In this document: positions 16,939 to 24,571 of the stretch, piece by piece
Layout of the letters: each line of letters begins with the position of its first letter
Position numbering within the stretch: the first letter of the stretch is position 1
Source of the DNA: Kamptonema sp. UHCC 0994
GTDB taxonomy: Bacteria > Cyanobacteriota > Cyanobacteriia > Cyanobacteriales > Microcoleaceae
DNA: 33,991 nt
Direction: 5' to 3'
Assembly (NCBI RefSeq): GCF_029167235.1
Contig: NZ_JARFTR010000305.1
Span: 1 to 33,991 of the forward strand
The notes under the pieces: generated by a model
What the model saw: only the letters and a program-made list of their open reading frames with translations
What the model was told of the DNA's origin: nothing
Databases searched by the model: none
Made by a program: the position numbers and the translations under genes

Positions 16939-18513
16939 ATGGTAAAGTCCCAACTTACTCTTTATCCATCTTGGAATGTGCAACGACCTGCGATTCCTCC
17001 TAGAAGCCGTTTTTATCATTTAGAACCGATTGGTGTTGGCACCCCTTATGTAGAAAGCTTAGCGGGTTACTTAATTCGACTCGCTCAAGAACATTGCGTT
17101 AACGTCGGACAATTAATTCTGGCTGAAATTGCGCCCATAATTAGGAGAGAAAAAAACCAATCATCGGTTCAAGTTGAGAGCATCAGTAAAGTATGTGGCA
17201 TTGACAGAGATAGAACTGCACTAAATGGCATGGGGTTGATGGCAGTTAATCTGGTGATGGCTTTAGAAGCTCTCACCGGAGGGAAAGATTTGCGTTGTCT
17301 TACTTTACTGCCGTTGGCTGAAATTGTTTCTAAAAGAGGTTTGCTACGTCCAGTTCGTGCTTGGTGTCCTATTTGTTATCAAGAGTGGCTAAATAGTGAC
17401 CATAGTATCTACGAACCGCTTCTATGGTCAATTAAAATTATTGAGGAATGTCCCTACCACCATCATCGCCTACTCTCCAAGTGTCCTCACTGTCATCAGC
17501 AGCAGCTGGTTTTGTGTAGAAACTCGCGACCTGGATACTGTAATAAATGTAGTCATTGGCTGGGACAACGCTCAACGAAAAAAGTTGTTCCTGGCTTAAG
17601 GAAAGCAGAAATATTCGATAATCACTCTTCTTATATACTCAATAACATTCAAGAGTTAATTCGAGCGACATCTAGTCATAAGCTGCCAGCACAATCCTAT
17701 ATAGTTCAGCAAATATTTTCTCGTTATATTAATCAAGTTTGTGGAGGGAATGTCACTGCTTTGTCTCGCTTTGTGGGGATTGGCGCGGCAACATTGAGTT
17801 GTTGGTATCAGGACGCGACTCTACCGCAGATTGATAAACTATTACAATTTACTGAGCGCTTACAAATCTCCCTAGTGGATTTTTTAACTACTGATATTTT
17901 AGCTGCTGATGGCTTGAACCAGGCAGCGATTCTACCCTCTCCACCCTCTCGACTGCGAAAACATTTAAAAAGACTAGATCAGCCAAGAAAGCAAGTTATT
18001 CAGTTTGTCCTTGAACAGGTACTTCAGGAGTTTCCACCCCCATCTTTGCAGGATGTTGCACGCCGTCTTAACTATCGTCCTTTAGTTCTGCAATATCATT
18101 TTTCGGAGATATGCTCTCTTATTCAACTCAACCATGCTAATTATAGAAAACTTGAACGTCAACAAAGAATTCAACCTGTTTTAGAAGCTGCCTTAGATGA
18201 ATTTCCACCTCCCTCTTTATTGGAAGTTGTGAGACGGCTAGGCTACAAAAATAATAGCTATTTATATACTTATTTCCCCTCTCTGTCACGTCAGATTACT
18301 GGACGCTACAAAGATTATATAAAAGCCTGTGGTATGGAAGAAAGAAACCGCATCAGTCAAGAAATTGAGACTATTGCAAAGGAGATTCACTCACAAGGAT
18401 ATAAGCCGACTCGACGTAGAGTAGCTGAACTCCTCCAAAAGCCTGGTATTATGCTCAATCAGTACGCTCAGGATATTTTGCGCCAAGTACAGCGTTCTCT
18501 TGGTTATGAGTGA
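16939..18513 (+). CDS. tniQ: TnsD-like TniQ targeting protein with extra DNA-binding repeats
   Basis: A 524-residue TniQ-family protein. The N-terminal TniQ domain has VESLAGYLIRLAQEH (38-52) and paired zinc ribbons (Cys 143 and 146, Cys 171, Cys 182 and 185, Cys 201 and 204). Beyond these, about 262-312 resembles an XRE-like helix-turn-helix (LSRFVGIGAATLSCWY). Two near-identical units follow, FPPPSLQDVARRLNY (about 364) and FPPPSLLEVVRRLGY (about 422), and a third weaker unit starts around 475. The size is that of Tn7 TnsD (508) rather than the short TniQ of CRISPR-guided elements. It therefore probably recognises a DNA sequence itself. It is the last gene, ending 115 bases before the right terminus. 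Confidence 0.82.
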   Translation: MVKSQLTLYPSWNVQRPAIPPRSRFYHLEPIGVGTPYVESLAGYLIRLAQEHCVNVGQLILAEIAPIIRREKNQSSVQVESISKVCGIDRDRTALNGMGLMAVNLVMALEALTGGKDLRCLTLLPLAEIVSKRGLLRPVRAWCPICYQEWLNSDHSIYEPLLWSIKIIEECPYHHHRLLSKCPHCHQQQLVLCRNSRPGYCNKCSHWLGQRSTKKVVPGLRKAEIFDNHSSYILNNIQELIRATSSHKLPAQSYIVQQIFSRYINQVCGGNVTALSRFVGIGAATLSCWYQDATLPQIDKLLQFTERLQISLVDFLTTDILAADGLNQAAILPSPPSRLRKHLKRLDQPRKQVIQFVLEQVLQEFPPPSLQDVARRLNYRPLVLQYHFSEICSLIQLNHANYRKLERQQRIQPVLEAALDEFPPPSLLEVVRRLGYKNNSYLYTYFPSLSRQITGRYKDYIKACGMEERNRISQEIETIAKEIHSQGYKPTRRRVAELLQKPGIMLNQYAQDILRQVQRSLGYE

Positions 18514-18555
18514 GTTTTTCTTGGTTAGATATCTTCTGGCATCCCCGATCCAATT

Positions 18556-18628
18556 GGAAGCATATATTTGCCGGACTTAGTTAGAAGCATAAACCTGCCG
18601 TTTCGGCAATCTTATGCTTCCAATGACA
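18556..18628. repeat. Transposon right end with mixed-orientation sites
   Basis: GGAAGCATATATTTGCCG (18556-18573) and AGAAGCATAAACCTGCCG (18583-18600) are in the same orientation as the left-end sites. The terminal copy (18604-18621) is inverted and leads to the outer TGACA at 18624-18628. In Tn7 the right-end sites are expected to be inverted relative to the left; only the last one is here. No gene lies between 18514 and 18649. Confidence 0.65.
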
Positions 18629-18649
18629 GTAATGGTTTGAAGTGCTACT

Positions 18650-19654
18650 TTGCGGCTGGTGTCAGCTTCGCTATTTCTGCGCCATGAAGCGGCGGTGCGA
18701 CGGGCGATAGCGAGGAGCGATCGCACGGGAAGTGATGCTGAGCAGGAAGTCCGCAACTATTGGCGGGCGCTTGACCGCGTTGAGGAATTTGCCGAAGCAC
18801 AAACCCCGATTACAGAAGCATTTATCAAAGAACTACACCGCATTGTCATCGTGCGCGGTCGCGGACGGCGGGGTAGCAAAAGCGAGTATCGCATCACAGA
18901 ATGTCCGGTGGTGGATACTCTCACGCGGGCGATCGATTACGGGCCACCTGAACCGGGGGACGTACCTGTGCTGATGGGGGAATTAGTCGATTGGCTATCT
19001 TCAACAGCCGCCGCCGAATTGTCAGCCCCTATCCGTGCGGCTATCCTCACCCATCGCTTTCTCAGCATCCACCCATTTAATGACGGGAACGGTCGCACGG
19101 GACGGCTGTTGGCTACTGCTGAACTGTGGCGTTCCGGCTACCGAATGCGGGGGTTTTTCTCCTTTGACGAGTATTTTAATGCCGATCGCGATCGCTATTA
19201 CCGTTCTTTGCAGATGGGGCTGCCGGTGAACTTCTACGAAGGCCGTCACGACCCTGACCACACGCCCTGGTTGCTTTATTTTGTTGAGACGATGGCCTGT
19301 GCAGCCGATGAACTGCAACTCAAAGCCAAATCTCTCTATCAAGGCGCTGCTGCTGATGCACCACCCTGGGAAGAGCTATCGCGTCGTTCTCAGCAACTCC
19401 TCACCCGACTTTTAGCAAGGGTTCTGGATGGAGTCGAAAACCCCTTTGTTATTAGTGTTTCAGATGTTGCGTCCTGGTTTGAGGTTTCGGACAAAACGGC
19501 TCGTGAATGGCTGCAAGAGTGGACTGCTGGTGGTTTGATTTATCCGATTTTGGCGGGTTCTGGGGCAAGAGTCCGCAGTTACGCACTGGTGGAGGAGTGG
19601 ATCTCTGCTTGCTTCAAAATAAGGGAATCAGTTTCGGAAAATAGCGGAAGTTAA
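18650..19654 (+). CDS. Fic-family protein, probably N-terminally truncated
   Basis: A 334-residue Fic protein. The core motif HPFNDGNGRTGR (141-152) has the catalytic His and the nucleotide-binding GNGR, and is flanked by family blocks (EVRNYWRAL near 35, IDYGPPEPGDVPVLM). A winged-helix-like C-terminus (VASWFEVSDKTAREWLQEW) follows. Such enzymes usually transfer AMP to protein targets. Full-length members of this class have about 50 more N-terminal residues, with an inhibitory helix of S/T-x-x-x-E-G/N type. That helix is absent: the frame starts at a TTG only 22 bases after the transposon end. The transposon may have removed it, leaving either an inactive remnant or an uninhibited enzyme. 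A link with the neighbouring defence genes is unproven. Confidence 0.75.
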   Translation: MRLVSASLFLRHEAAVRRAIARSDRTGSDAEQEVRNYWRALDRVEEFAEAQTPITEAFIKELHRIVIVRGRGRRGSKSEYRITECPVVDTLTRAIDYGPPEPGDVPVLMGELVDWLSSTAAAELSAPIRAAILTHRFLSIHPFNDGNGRTGRLLATAELWRSGYRMRGFFSFDEYFNADRDRYYRSLQMGLPVNFYEGRHDPDHTPWLLYFVETMACAADELQLKAKSLYQGAAADAPPWEELSRRSQQLLTRLLARVLDGVENPFVISVSDVASWFEVSDKTAREWLQEWTAGGLIYPILAGSGARVRSYALVEEWISACFKIRESVSENSGS

Positions 19655-19845
19655 TTTTGGCATTTTGCCCCTAATTTCAGGCAGTCGTTACCAATTTGCA
19701 AGAATTTTAGCTGTTATGACCCCAAAAATAACGGAAGTAGGTTCGGAAAAATAAGGTCTATTTAGCCGGGGGTCGGCGGTGATCTCGCTTGCCTGGGTTC
19801 AGGACGGTATTGCTTTGATGCTCTCAAAGGGTCAAAATCAAGAGT

Positions 19846-20667
19846 ATGAGTGAAAAAACAGTGAGACATATTTTAGGTCTATCGGGAGGAAAAGACAGCA
19901 CAGCCTTGGCTGTCTTGCTGCACAAAGAGATTCCAGAGATGGAATATTTCTTCTGCGACACGCATAAGGAACTACCAGAAACCTACGAATATCTCGATCG
20001 GATCAAGGCGCGTCTAGGCATCAAAATCCATTACCTCGCAGCAGAGCGGGGATTCGATCATTGGCTTGATGTCTATGGAGGAACACTTCCTTCACCCAAG
20101 ATGCGCTGGTGTACGGTGCAAATGAAGATTAAGCCTCTGGAGCAGTTTGTAGGTGATGATGAAGCCATCAGCTATGTTGGCATCCGGGCAGACGAAAATC
20201 GTGATGGGTATATCTCCACTAAGAAAAATATCAAACCTGTCTTTCCATTCAAAGAACGAGGGTTGGTTAAGGCGGATATCATTTGTTTACTTGAAGACAC
20301 CGGAATTGGACTGCCAGACTACTACCGCTGGCGCAGCCGGTCTGGTTGTTTTTTCTGTTTTTTCCAGCGCAAATATGAGTGGATAATGCTGGCACAGGAG
20401 CATCCTGATAAATTTGCTGAGGCGGTTAAATATGAGCAGGATCATAAGGATGGCAGGCAATACACATGGAATGAAGGTGAGACATTGCTACAACTACTTG
20501 AGCGTAAAGATGAGATTCTTGCTGAACATGAGAGGGCAATGATTAAGCATGAACAGATGATGGCTGAAAAAAAGAAATCAGCTCCTAATCTTCCATTAGC
20601 AGAGGTACTAGATTCAGTTTTGGAAGAGGAAGATGATGAATTGCCTTGCTTGGCTTGTCATTTATAA
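19846..20667 (+). CDS. brxP: PAPS-reductase-family sulfurtransferase (DndC/BrxP-like)
   Basis: A 273-residue PP-loop enzyme. SGGKDST (13-19) is the ATP-pyrophosphatase loop, and FFCDTHKELPETY follows as in PAPS reductases. Cysteines at 89 (RWC), 168 and 171 (SGCFFC) could bind an iron-sulfur cluster; a further CLAC lies at 268-271. A charged, Glu/Lys-rich helix precedes the C-terminus. In DndC, SspD-associated and type 4 BREX (BrxP) systems such enzymes are linked to sulfur insertion into the DNA backbone. Here a cysteine desulfurase at 32487 could donate the sulfur. It precedes the GmrSD-like gene by 82 bases on the same strand and is the only sulfurtransferase for both modules. An ordinary sulfate-assimilation role is unlikely in this company. 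Confidence 0.8.
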   Translation: MSEKTVRHILGLSGGKDSTALAVLLHKEIPEMEYFFCDTHKELPETYEYLDRIKARLGIKIHYLAAERGFDHWLDVYGGTLPSPKMRWCTVQMKIKPLEQFVGDDEAISYVGIRADENRDGYISTKKNIKPVFPFKERGLVKADIICLLEDTGIGLPDYYRWRSRSGCFFCFFQRKYEWIMLAQEHPDKFAEAVKYEQDHKDGRQYTWNEGETLLQLLERKDEILAEHERAMIKHEQMMAEKKKSAPNLPLAEVLDSVLEEEDDELPCLACHL

Positions 20668-20739
20668 ATTATCAATTCGTTAACAACTAATTTATAAATT
20701 TTCTTAATAATTATCAAGGACACGGATTAAATTTCTAGA

Positions 20740-20745
20740 GGGAGG
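20740..20745 (+). promoter_or_regulatory. Strong Shine-Dalgarno of the GmrSD-like gene
   Basis: GGGAGG ends 4 bases before the ATG at 20750. This is the strongest ribosome-binding site noticed in the window and fixes the start. The preceding intergenic 80 bases are very AT-rich, with a repeated TTTATAAATT. Confidence 0.7.
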
Positions 20746-20749
20746 AAAC

Positions 20750-23053
20750 ATGAGCGTCGATATATCCCAGGCTTTTATCACTTCAAGCGAGACGATATCT
20801 GATTTCTTTCAGCGTCCTGGAGTTGGATACTATATTCCCTTGTATCAGCGACCCTATAGCTGGGATACAGAAAATATCGACCAGTTAATGTCTGATATCT
20901 GCCGTGGAGTTGATGCTCTTCTCAGCAATGACAAGAATATACATTTTCTCGGAACAGTTATTCTTGTTAAAGAATCTAATCCTTTTGTCAATATTAATCC
21001 CCAAGATCGGAAAGCATTACCACCTACAATTTACAATGTAATTGATGGACAACAGAGAATATCAACAATTACTTTGCTAGCTTGTCTGCTTTACCAACGA
21101 TTAGAACTAATTGGTGAAAAATTGCCTAACGATAATAGCGATACGGCTGGTTTAAAGGAAGCCATTGATACCTATTTAGCAACTCTTATGGAAATCTTTT
21201 CGGTTGACCTGCGACGAGGTTCACCCCCTCGAAAACCAATAATCATTCGTGGTGCAGTCGATGGGTGGACTTTTGATAGAGATGACAAAAACAACTACAA
21301 ATCTCAAGTTTCGTATTTTATAGCATCTTTTATCCGCGCTATTACAGACAAATCAGAATTCCCACAGCTTCCGCCAACAGGTTCGTCATTCGGAAAAAAC
21401 ATCAGGAAAATGAACTCATGGCTGAAAGATGTTGAAAAAGCTTACGAACCAGATTCAGATGATGAAGAATTTCCTCCCGCCTGGGAAATACTAACCAAGA
21501 TGTCTCAAGTAGACTTATGGAGCTACGAACGACCAGAGTTGATATCTATAGTTGAGAATCGTAGTAACCCTATCTCTAGTCTTGAAAAACAAGTATGTTC
21601 TCTCGTACAGCTTTTTGCCTTTTGTCATTATCTGCTTCAACGCTGCTGTTTTACATTGAATGAGCCAGTTTCAGAGGATTGGGCGTTTGATATGTTTCAA
21701 TCGCTCAATGCTACAGGAACACCCCTGACGGCACTTGAAACCTTCAAGCCATTAGTGGTCAATTTTGTTAGCTCAAGTAGTGGAGGATTCAAAGGCTCAA
21801 AATCTGAAGGTTATTTTGAGCAAGTGGACGAACTGCTAAGTTCTGCACGCAGCGCTTCCAGTAAAAATAAGCTTACAAACGACTACCTCACCCTATTTGC
21901 CTTGACACATGATGGCACAAAACTACCTACCCAGTTCAGCGCACAGAGAAGGTGGTTGACTGAAAAGTACAACGGATGTACATCTATTACAGAGCGAGAA
22001 GAGTTCATCCGCAGGATGAGTGACCTCGCTGCATATTTAGTGAACGCAGTCAAGTTTGAGCCGAATAAACTTATCGCTATACCTAAAACAGAGGGAGTAT
22101 CGGAGCCACACAGAAAGCAGGCAGCACTCTGTATCTTGTACCTTAAGGATGCAGGACATAAAATGGCAAACGCAATCCTGAGTCGCTTCTACGCTCTTGC
22201 TATACGTGGGGAATCTAATGCAGATAACGAGTTCGTTGCGGATAACGAGTTCGTTTATGCTTGTAAAGCTGTTGCAGCTTTCTTCACGCTTTGGCGGTCA
22301 GCGTTGTCGAACACAGGTCTTGATGACGTATATAGAAAGTTGCTTCGCGAGCAAATGTCATGGGAAAAAGGTAATACGGCGCTGACTGTCACTAATCTCA
22401 AGGCCTACTTCAGGAATATCCTTAACGAGAAAGGAATAGGGAGTAAAAATGACTGGAAGAATAAGGCAACGCAGTATCTAAAATACGATAATGCAAAAAC
22501 AGTTTGCAGATTTGCACTCTTTGTCACAGCACACGACACAATTTCAGATCCAACACATCCAGGTCTGATGAAAATTGGGACATCTGGCTCATCTCCATCA
22601 TATTTAGAACCGACTCAATGGCTCTCTAGCGATTTCAAGAGTATTGAACACGTAGCACCTCAAAAACCCGAACTGTCACCAGGAAATAATTGGGACACGG
22701 CTCTATATGGAAACAATGATGACTATGAGCAAATTGGCAACCTAACCCTACTTCCTGGAGAGATTAATAGTTCGGCAGGGAATAAACGCTGGATTGAAAA
22801 ATGGATTTACTATCGGCATTTAGCGGAAACAGATCCTAATAATTTGACTGCCTTAAAGCAGGAAGCCGAAAACAATGGGGTGAACTTGAAAGAAACCACA
22901 ATTAATTTATTAAAGAATACGTCGCACAAACATCACATTTTGCCTATCGTGCAATTAGGAGCAACAGGGCGATGGGATAAGTCTTTTGTAGACAAGAGAA
23001 CTGAGCGTATCTGCGACATTCTTTGGGAGCGTCTCAATGCTTGGCTGACTTAA
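20750..23053 (+). CDS. Single-chain GmrSD/SspE-like DUF262-DUF1524 nuclease
   Basis: A 767-residue restriction-type protein. The DUF262 half has IPLYQRPYSW (29-38) and DGQQR (99-103), the nucleotide-handling motif; in SspE this motif senses phosphorothioate DNA and in GmrS it serves NTP hydrolysis. The C-terminal DUF1524 half has IEHVAPQ (about 631-637) and GNLTLLPGEINSSAGNKRW (about 663-681), the His...Asn nuclease core of the HNH type. Both activities are thus in one chain, as in SspE and BrxU. It lies directly behind the sulfurtransferase gene and converges on brxL (39 bases between the stops). A phosphorothioate-dependent restriction effector is the preferred reading; a stand-alone type IV enzyme against glucosylated phage DNA is the alternative. 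Confidence 0.85.
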   Translation: MSVDISQAFITSSETISDFFQRPGVGYYIPLYQRPYSWDTENIDQLMSDICRGVDALLSNDKNIHFLGTVILVKESNPFVNINPQDRKALPPTIYNVIDGQQRISTITLLACLLYQRLELIGEKLPNDNSDTAGLKEAIDTYLATLMEIFSVDLRRGSPPRKPIIIRGAVDGWTFDRDDKNNYKSQVSYFIASFIRAITDKSEFPQLPPTGSSFGKNIRKMNSWLKDVEKAYEPDSDDEEFPPAWEILTKMSQVDLWSYERPELISIVENRSNPISSLEKQVCSLVQLFAFCHYLLQRCCFTLNEPVSEDWAFDMFQSLNATGTPLTALETFKPLVVNFVSSSSGGFKGSKSEGYFEQVDELLSSARSASSKNKLTNDYLTLFALTHDGTKLPTQFSAQRRWLTEKYNGCTSITEREEFIRRMSDLAAYLVNAVKFEPNKLIAIPKTEGVSEPHRKQAALCILYLKDAGHKMANAILSRFYALAIRGESNADNEFVADNEFVYACKAVAAFFTLWRSALSNTGLDDVYRKLLREQMSWEKGNTALTVTNLKAYFRNILNEKGIGSKNDWKNKATQYLKYDNAKTVCRFALFVTAHDTISDPTHPGLMKIGTSGSSPSYLEPTQWLSSDFKSIEHVAPQKPELSPGNNWDTALYGNNDDYEQIGNLTLLPGEINSSAGNKRWIEKWIYYRHLAETDPNNLTALKQEAENNGVNLKETTINLLKNTSHKHHILPIVQLGATGRWDKSFVDKRTERICDILWERLNAWLT

Positions 23054-23092
23054 TTGTAAATAACTATCAGACAAAGAGGAGTGTCAGTTGAA

Positions 23093-24508
23093 TTATGCTA
23101 TTTCTATCATAATTCGCTTATACTCAGGATCTAATTCAGCAAGCTGATCGCGGACAGTTTGCCGCAAAGAAGCAGCCGGACGCAAGCAATACTCCACTAA
23201 CTCATCGTGACTTACCTGCAAATCAGGAAACAAAAGCTTAAGATAACCAGCAGCTAATCGCTCAATGGCATTGCGATCGCGCACATCCTTCGTTCCCAAA
23301 ATTTGCCCATAAGTCGTCACATATTCAGTATAACCAGCCCGATCGCGCAGACCGTGAAGAACTTCCCCTAAAAAATCCGCCTTGAATCCAATATTATTAG
23401 AAATAGCCGTGTCTTGAATTCTGGGCAACTTCCAACCCGGTAGGATACCGTGAATGCGATCGATAAAAGCAGTCTCCCGCAAAAAATCAGGCAAATTCAA
23501 AAAAAGATTGCTGAACTTGGGTTGTCCGTCAGCATCTAATGGAATATTAGCCAACATCACAATACCCGCCGTAGCAGAAGATTGCTGCTTACCCCCCCGT
23601 GAAAAACGTCCCGATTCTAAATAGTCTTTAAGCACACCAACAATCTCACCCGGATTATCAAAAGAAAGCGTTTGCGCCTCGTCAAAAACAACTACATTAA
23701 ACTGTGTCAACAGACCTGATTGATTAGTAGCATTATTGTGAAATAACACCGCTGCCGTAACTTTTCCCCCTGATATTAAACGCACATAACGCGATAGATT
23801 TAGGTAGACAAAAGATTTGCCAGTACCCTTCGGAGCTAACTCAATTAAATTGACCCGCTCTTGAACAATAGGAATCAAGCGCGTAATCAATAACATTTGC
23901 TGTTCAGGTGAATAAAAATTAGGATTGTAACCCATACTACTTACTAGCAAATCCCGCCACTCAGCCAAAGTAAAATGCTGCCGCTGCTCGCAAAAAAGCT
24001 CTAAATCAATACTAGCAGCTTGCATCGGACGAAAATCAACCATGTGAATGCGTCCCGGCAAGCGCATAACTTCATCAGGGGGCTGATACTCTAGTTTTCC
24101 TACACCCCAAACACCACTTCCCAACAACAACGGATAGGTTTCAACAATGTGAGATTTAACTCCGGCTTTTTTTTCATCTAAGCAAGGTATTTTTAAAATT
24201 AAATCGTTAGTTTGCAAGTTAACTTCGACACTGTACTCATCCAGAATTAAAAGTGAATCCCCTTGCTGCAATTTGGCTTTTAAACGCTCCTTTTGGTCTT
24301 TGGGTGGCAGATGTTTGTTAATAAAATCTTGCATCTGCTGACGCGCTGAGTCATCTAAATTACCGTCTGAAACATGGCGGGATACAATCCACTCAGTGAC
24401 ATAGGCAGGAATACTGCGTAAGCCCAGCCCAGCTTTGCGTACCAAGCCTTTATTTACACAAACTTCGCTGTAGTAGTGGAGTCCGATATCTTCAAACGTT
24501 AGTGTCAT
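23093..24508 (-). CDS. brxL: BrxL, Lon-like AAA+ protein of BREX
   Basis: A 471-residue BREX AAA+ protein. After a BrxL-type N-terminal region (LRSIPAYVTEWIVSRH), Walker A is APKGTGKS (about 223-230), Walker B is VVFDEAQT (about 272-279), and FIDRIHG near 348 supplies an arginine-finger region. The family is known for forming rings on DNA and for a role in blocking phage replication. The chain ends soon after the AAA+ lid and has no room for the C-terminal Lon protease-like domain of type 1 BrxL (about 680 residues). Short BrxL proteins of about 450 residues exist, so this is probably normal for its clade. It starts 63 bases after pglZ and is the last gene of the minus-strand operon. Confidence 0.87.
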   Translation of the reverse strand: MTLTFEDIGLHYYSEVCVNKGLVRKAGLGLRSIPAYVTEWIVSRHVSDGNLDDSARQQMQDFINKHLPPKDQKERLKAKLQQGDSLLILDEYSVEVNLQTNDLILKIPCLDEKKAGVKSHIVETYPLLLGSGVWGVGKLEYQPPDEVMRLPGRIHMVDFRPMQAASIDLELFCEQRQHFTLAEWRDLLVSSMGYNPNFYSPEQQMLLITRLIPIVQERVNLIELAPKGTGKSFVYLNLSRYVRLISGGKVTAAVLFHNNATNQSGLLTQFNVVVFDEAQTLSFDNPGEIVGVLKDYLESGRFSRGGKQQSSATAGIVMLANIPLDADGQPKFSNLFLNLPDFLRETAFIDRIHGILPGWKLPRIQDTAISNNIGFKADFLGEVLHGLRDRAGYTEYVTTYGQILGTKDVRDRNAIERLAAGYLKLLFPDLQVSHDELVEYCLRPAASLRQTVRDQLAELDPEYKRIMIEIA

Positions 24509-24571
24509 TGCTAGTTCCCAAAAGAATTAAACTAATAAATATAAGCCAATAAGTTATTCTGTAAACTATTA

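Larger units (their letters stand above)
12728..18628 (+). mobile_element. Compact Tn7-like transposon (TnsAB-TnsC-TniQ), no cargo
   Basis: The boundaries are inferred from matching termini. The left end TGTCAATGTACCCATAAGATTGCC (in two parts: TGTCAATGTACC at 12728 and CATAAGATTGCC at 12740) and the reverse complement of 18605-18628 agree at 20 of 24 positions and begin with TGTCA, as in Tn7/Tn5053-type elements. Multiple related binding sites lie inside each end. The 5.9-kb element contains only three transposition genes in one operon. No Cas gene, CRISPR array or passenger was found. The flanking 5-mers (TATTA left, GTAAT right) are not a target duplication. I found no HIP1 octamer in the element, unlike its surroundings, which suggests recent arrival. 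Confidence 0.75.

Noticed and set aside
12728-18628. CRISPR-associated transposon (type V-K or I-type)
   Set aside because: No Cas12k or Cascade gene, no CRISPR repeats and no tracr-like segment were seen. TniQ is TnsD-sized, and only 115 bases separate its stop from the right terminus.
19655-19845. Riboswitch or small RNA before the sulfurtransferase
   Set aside because: Only short repeats of a CGGAAGT/TTCGGAAAA type are visible near 19634-19755; no conserved structured element could be recognised.
23093-24508. BrxL broken by loss of its protease domain
   Set aside because: The absence of a C-terminal Lon domain was considered a truncation, but short BrxL proteins of about 450 residues are known and the frame is otherwise intact up to a normal stop.
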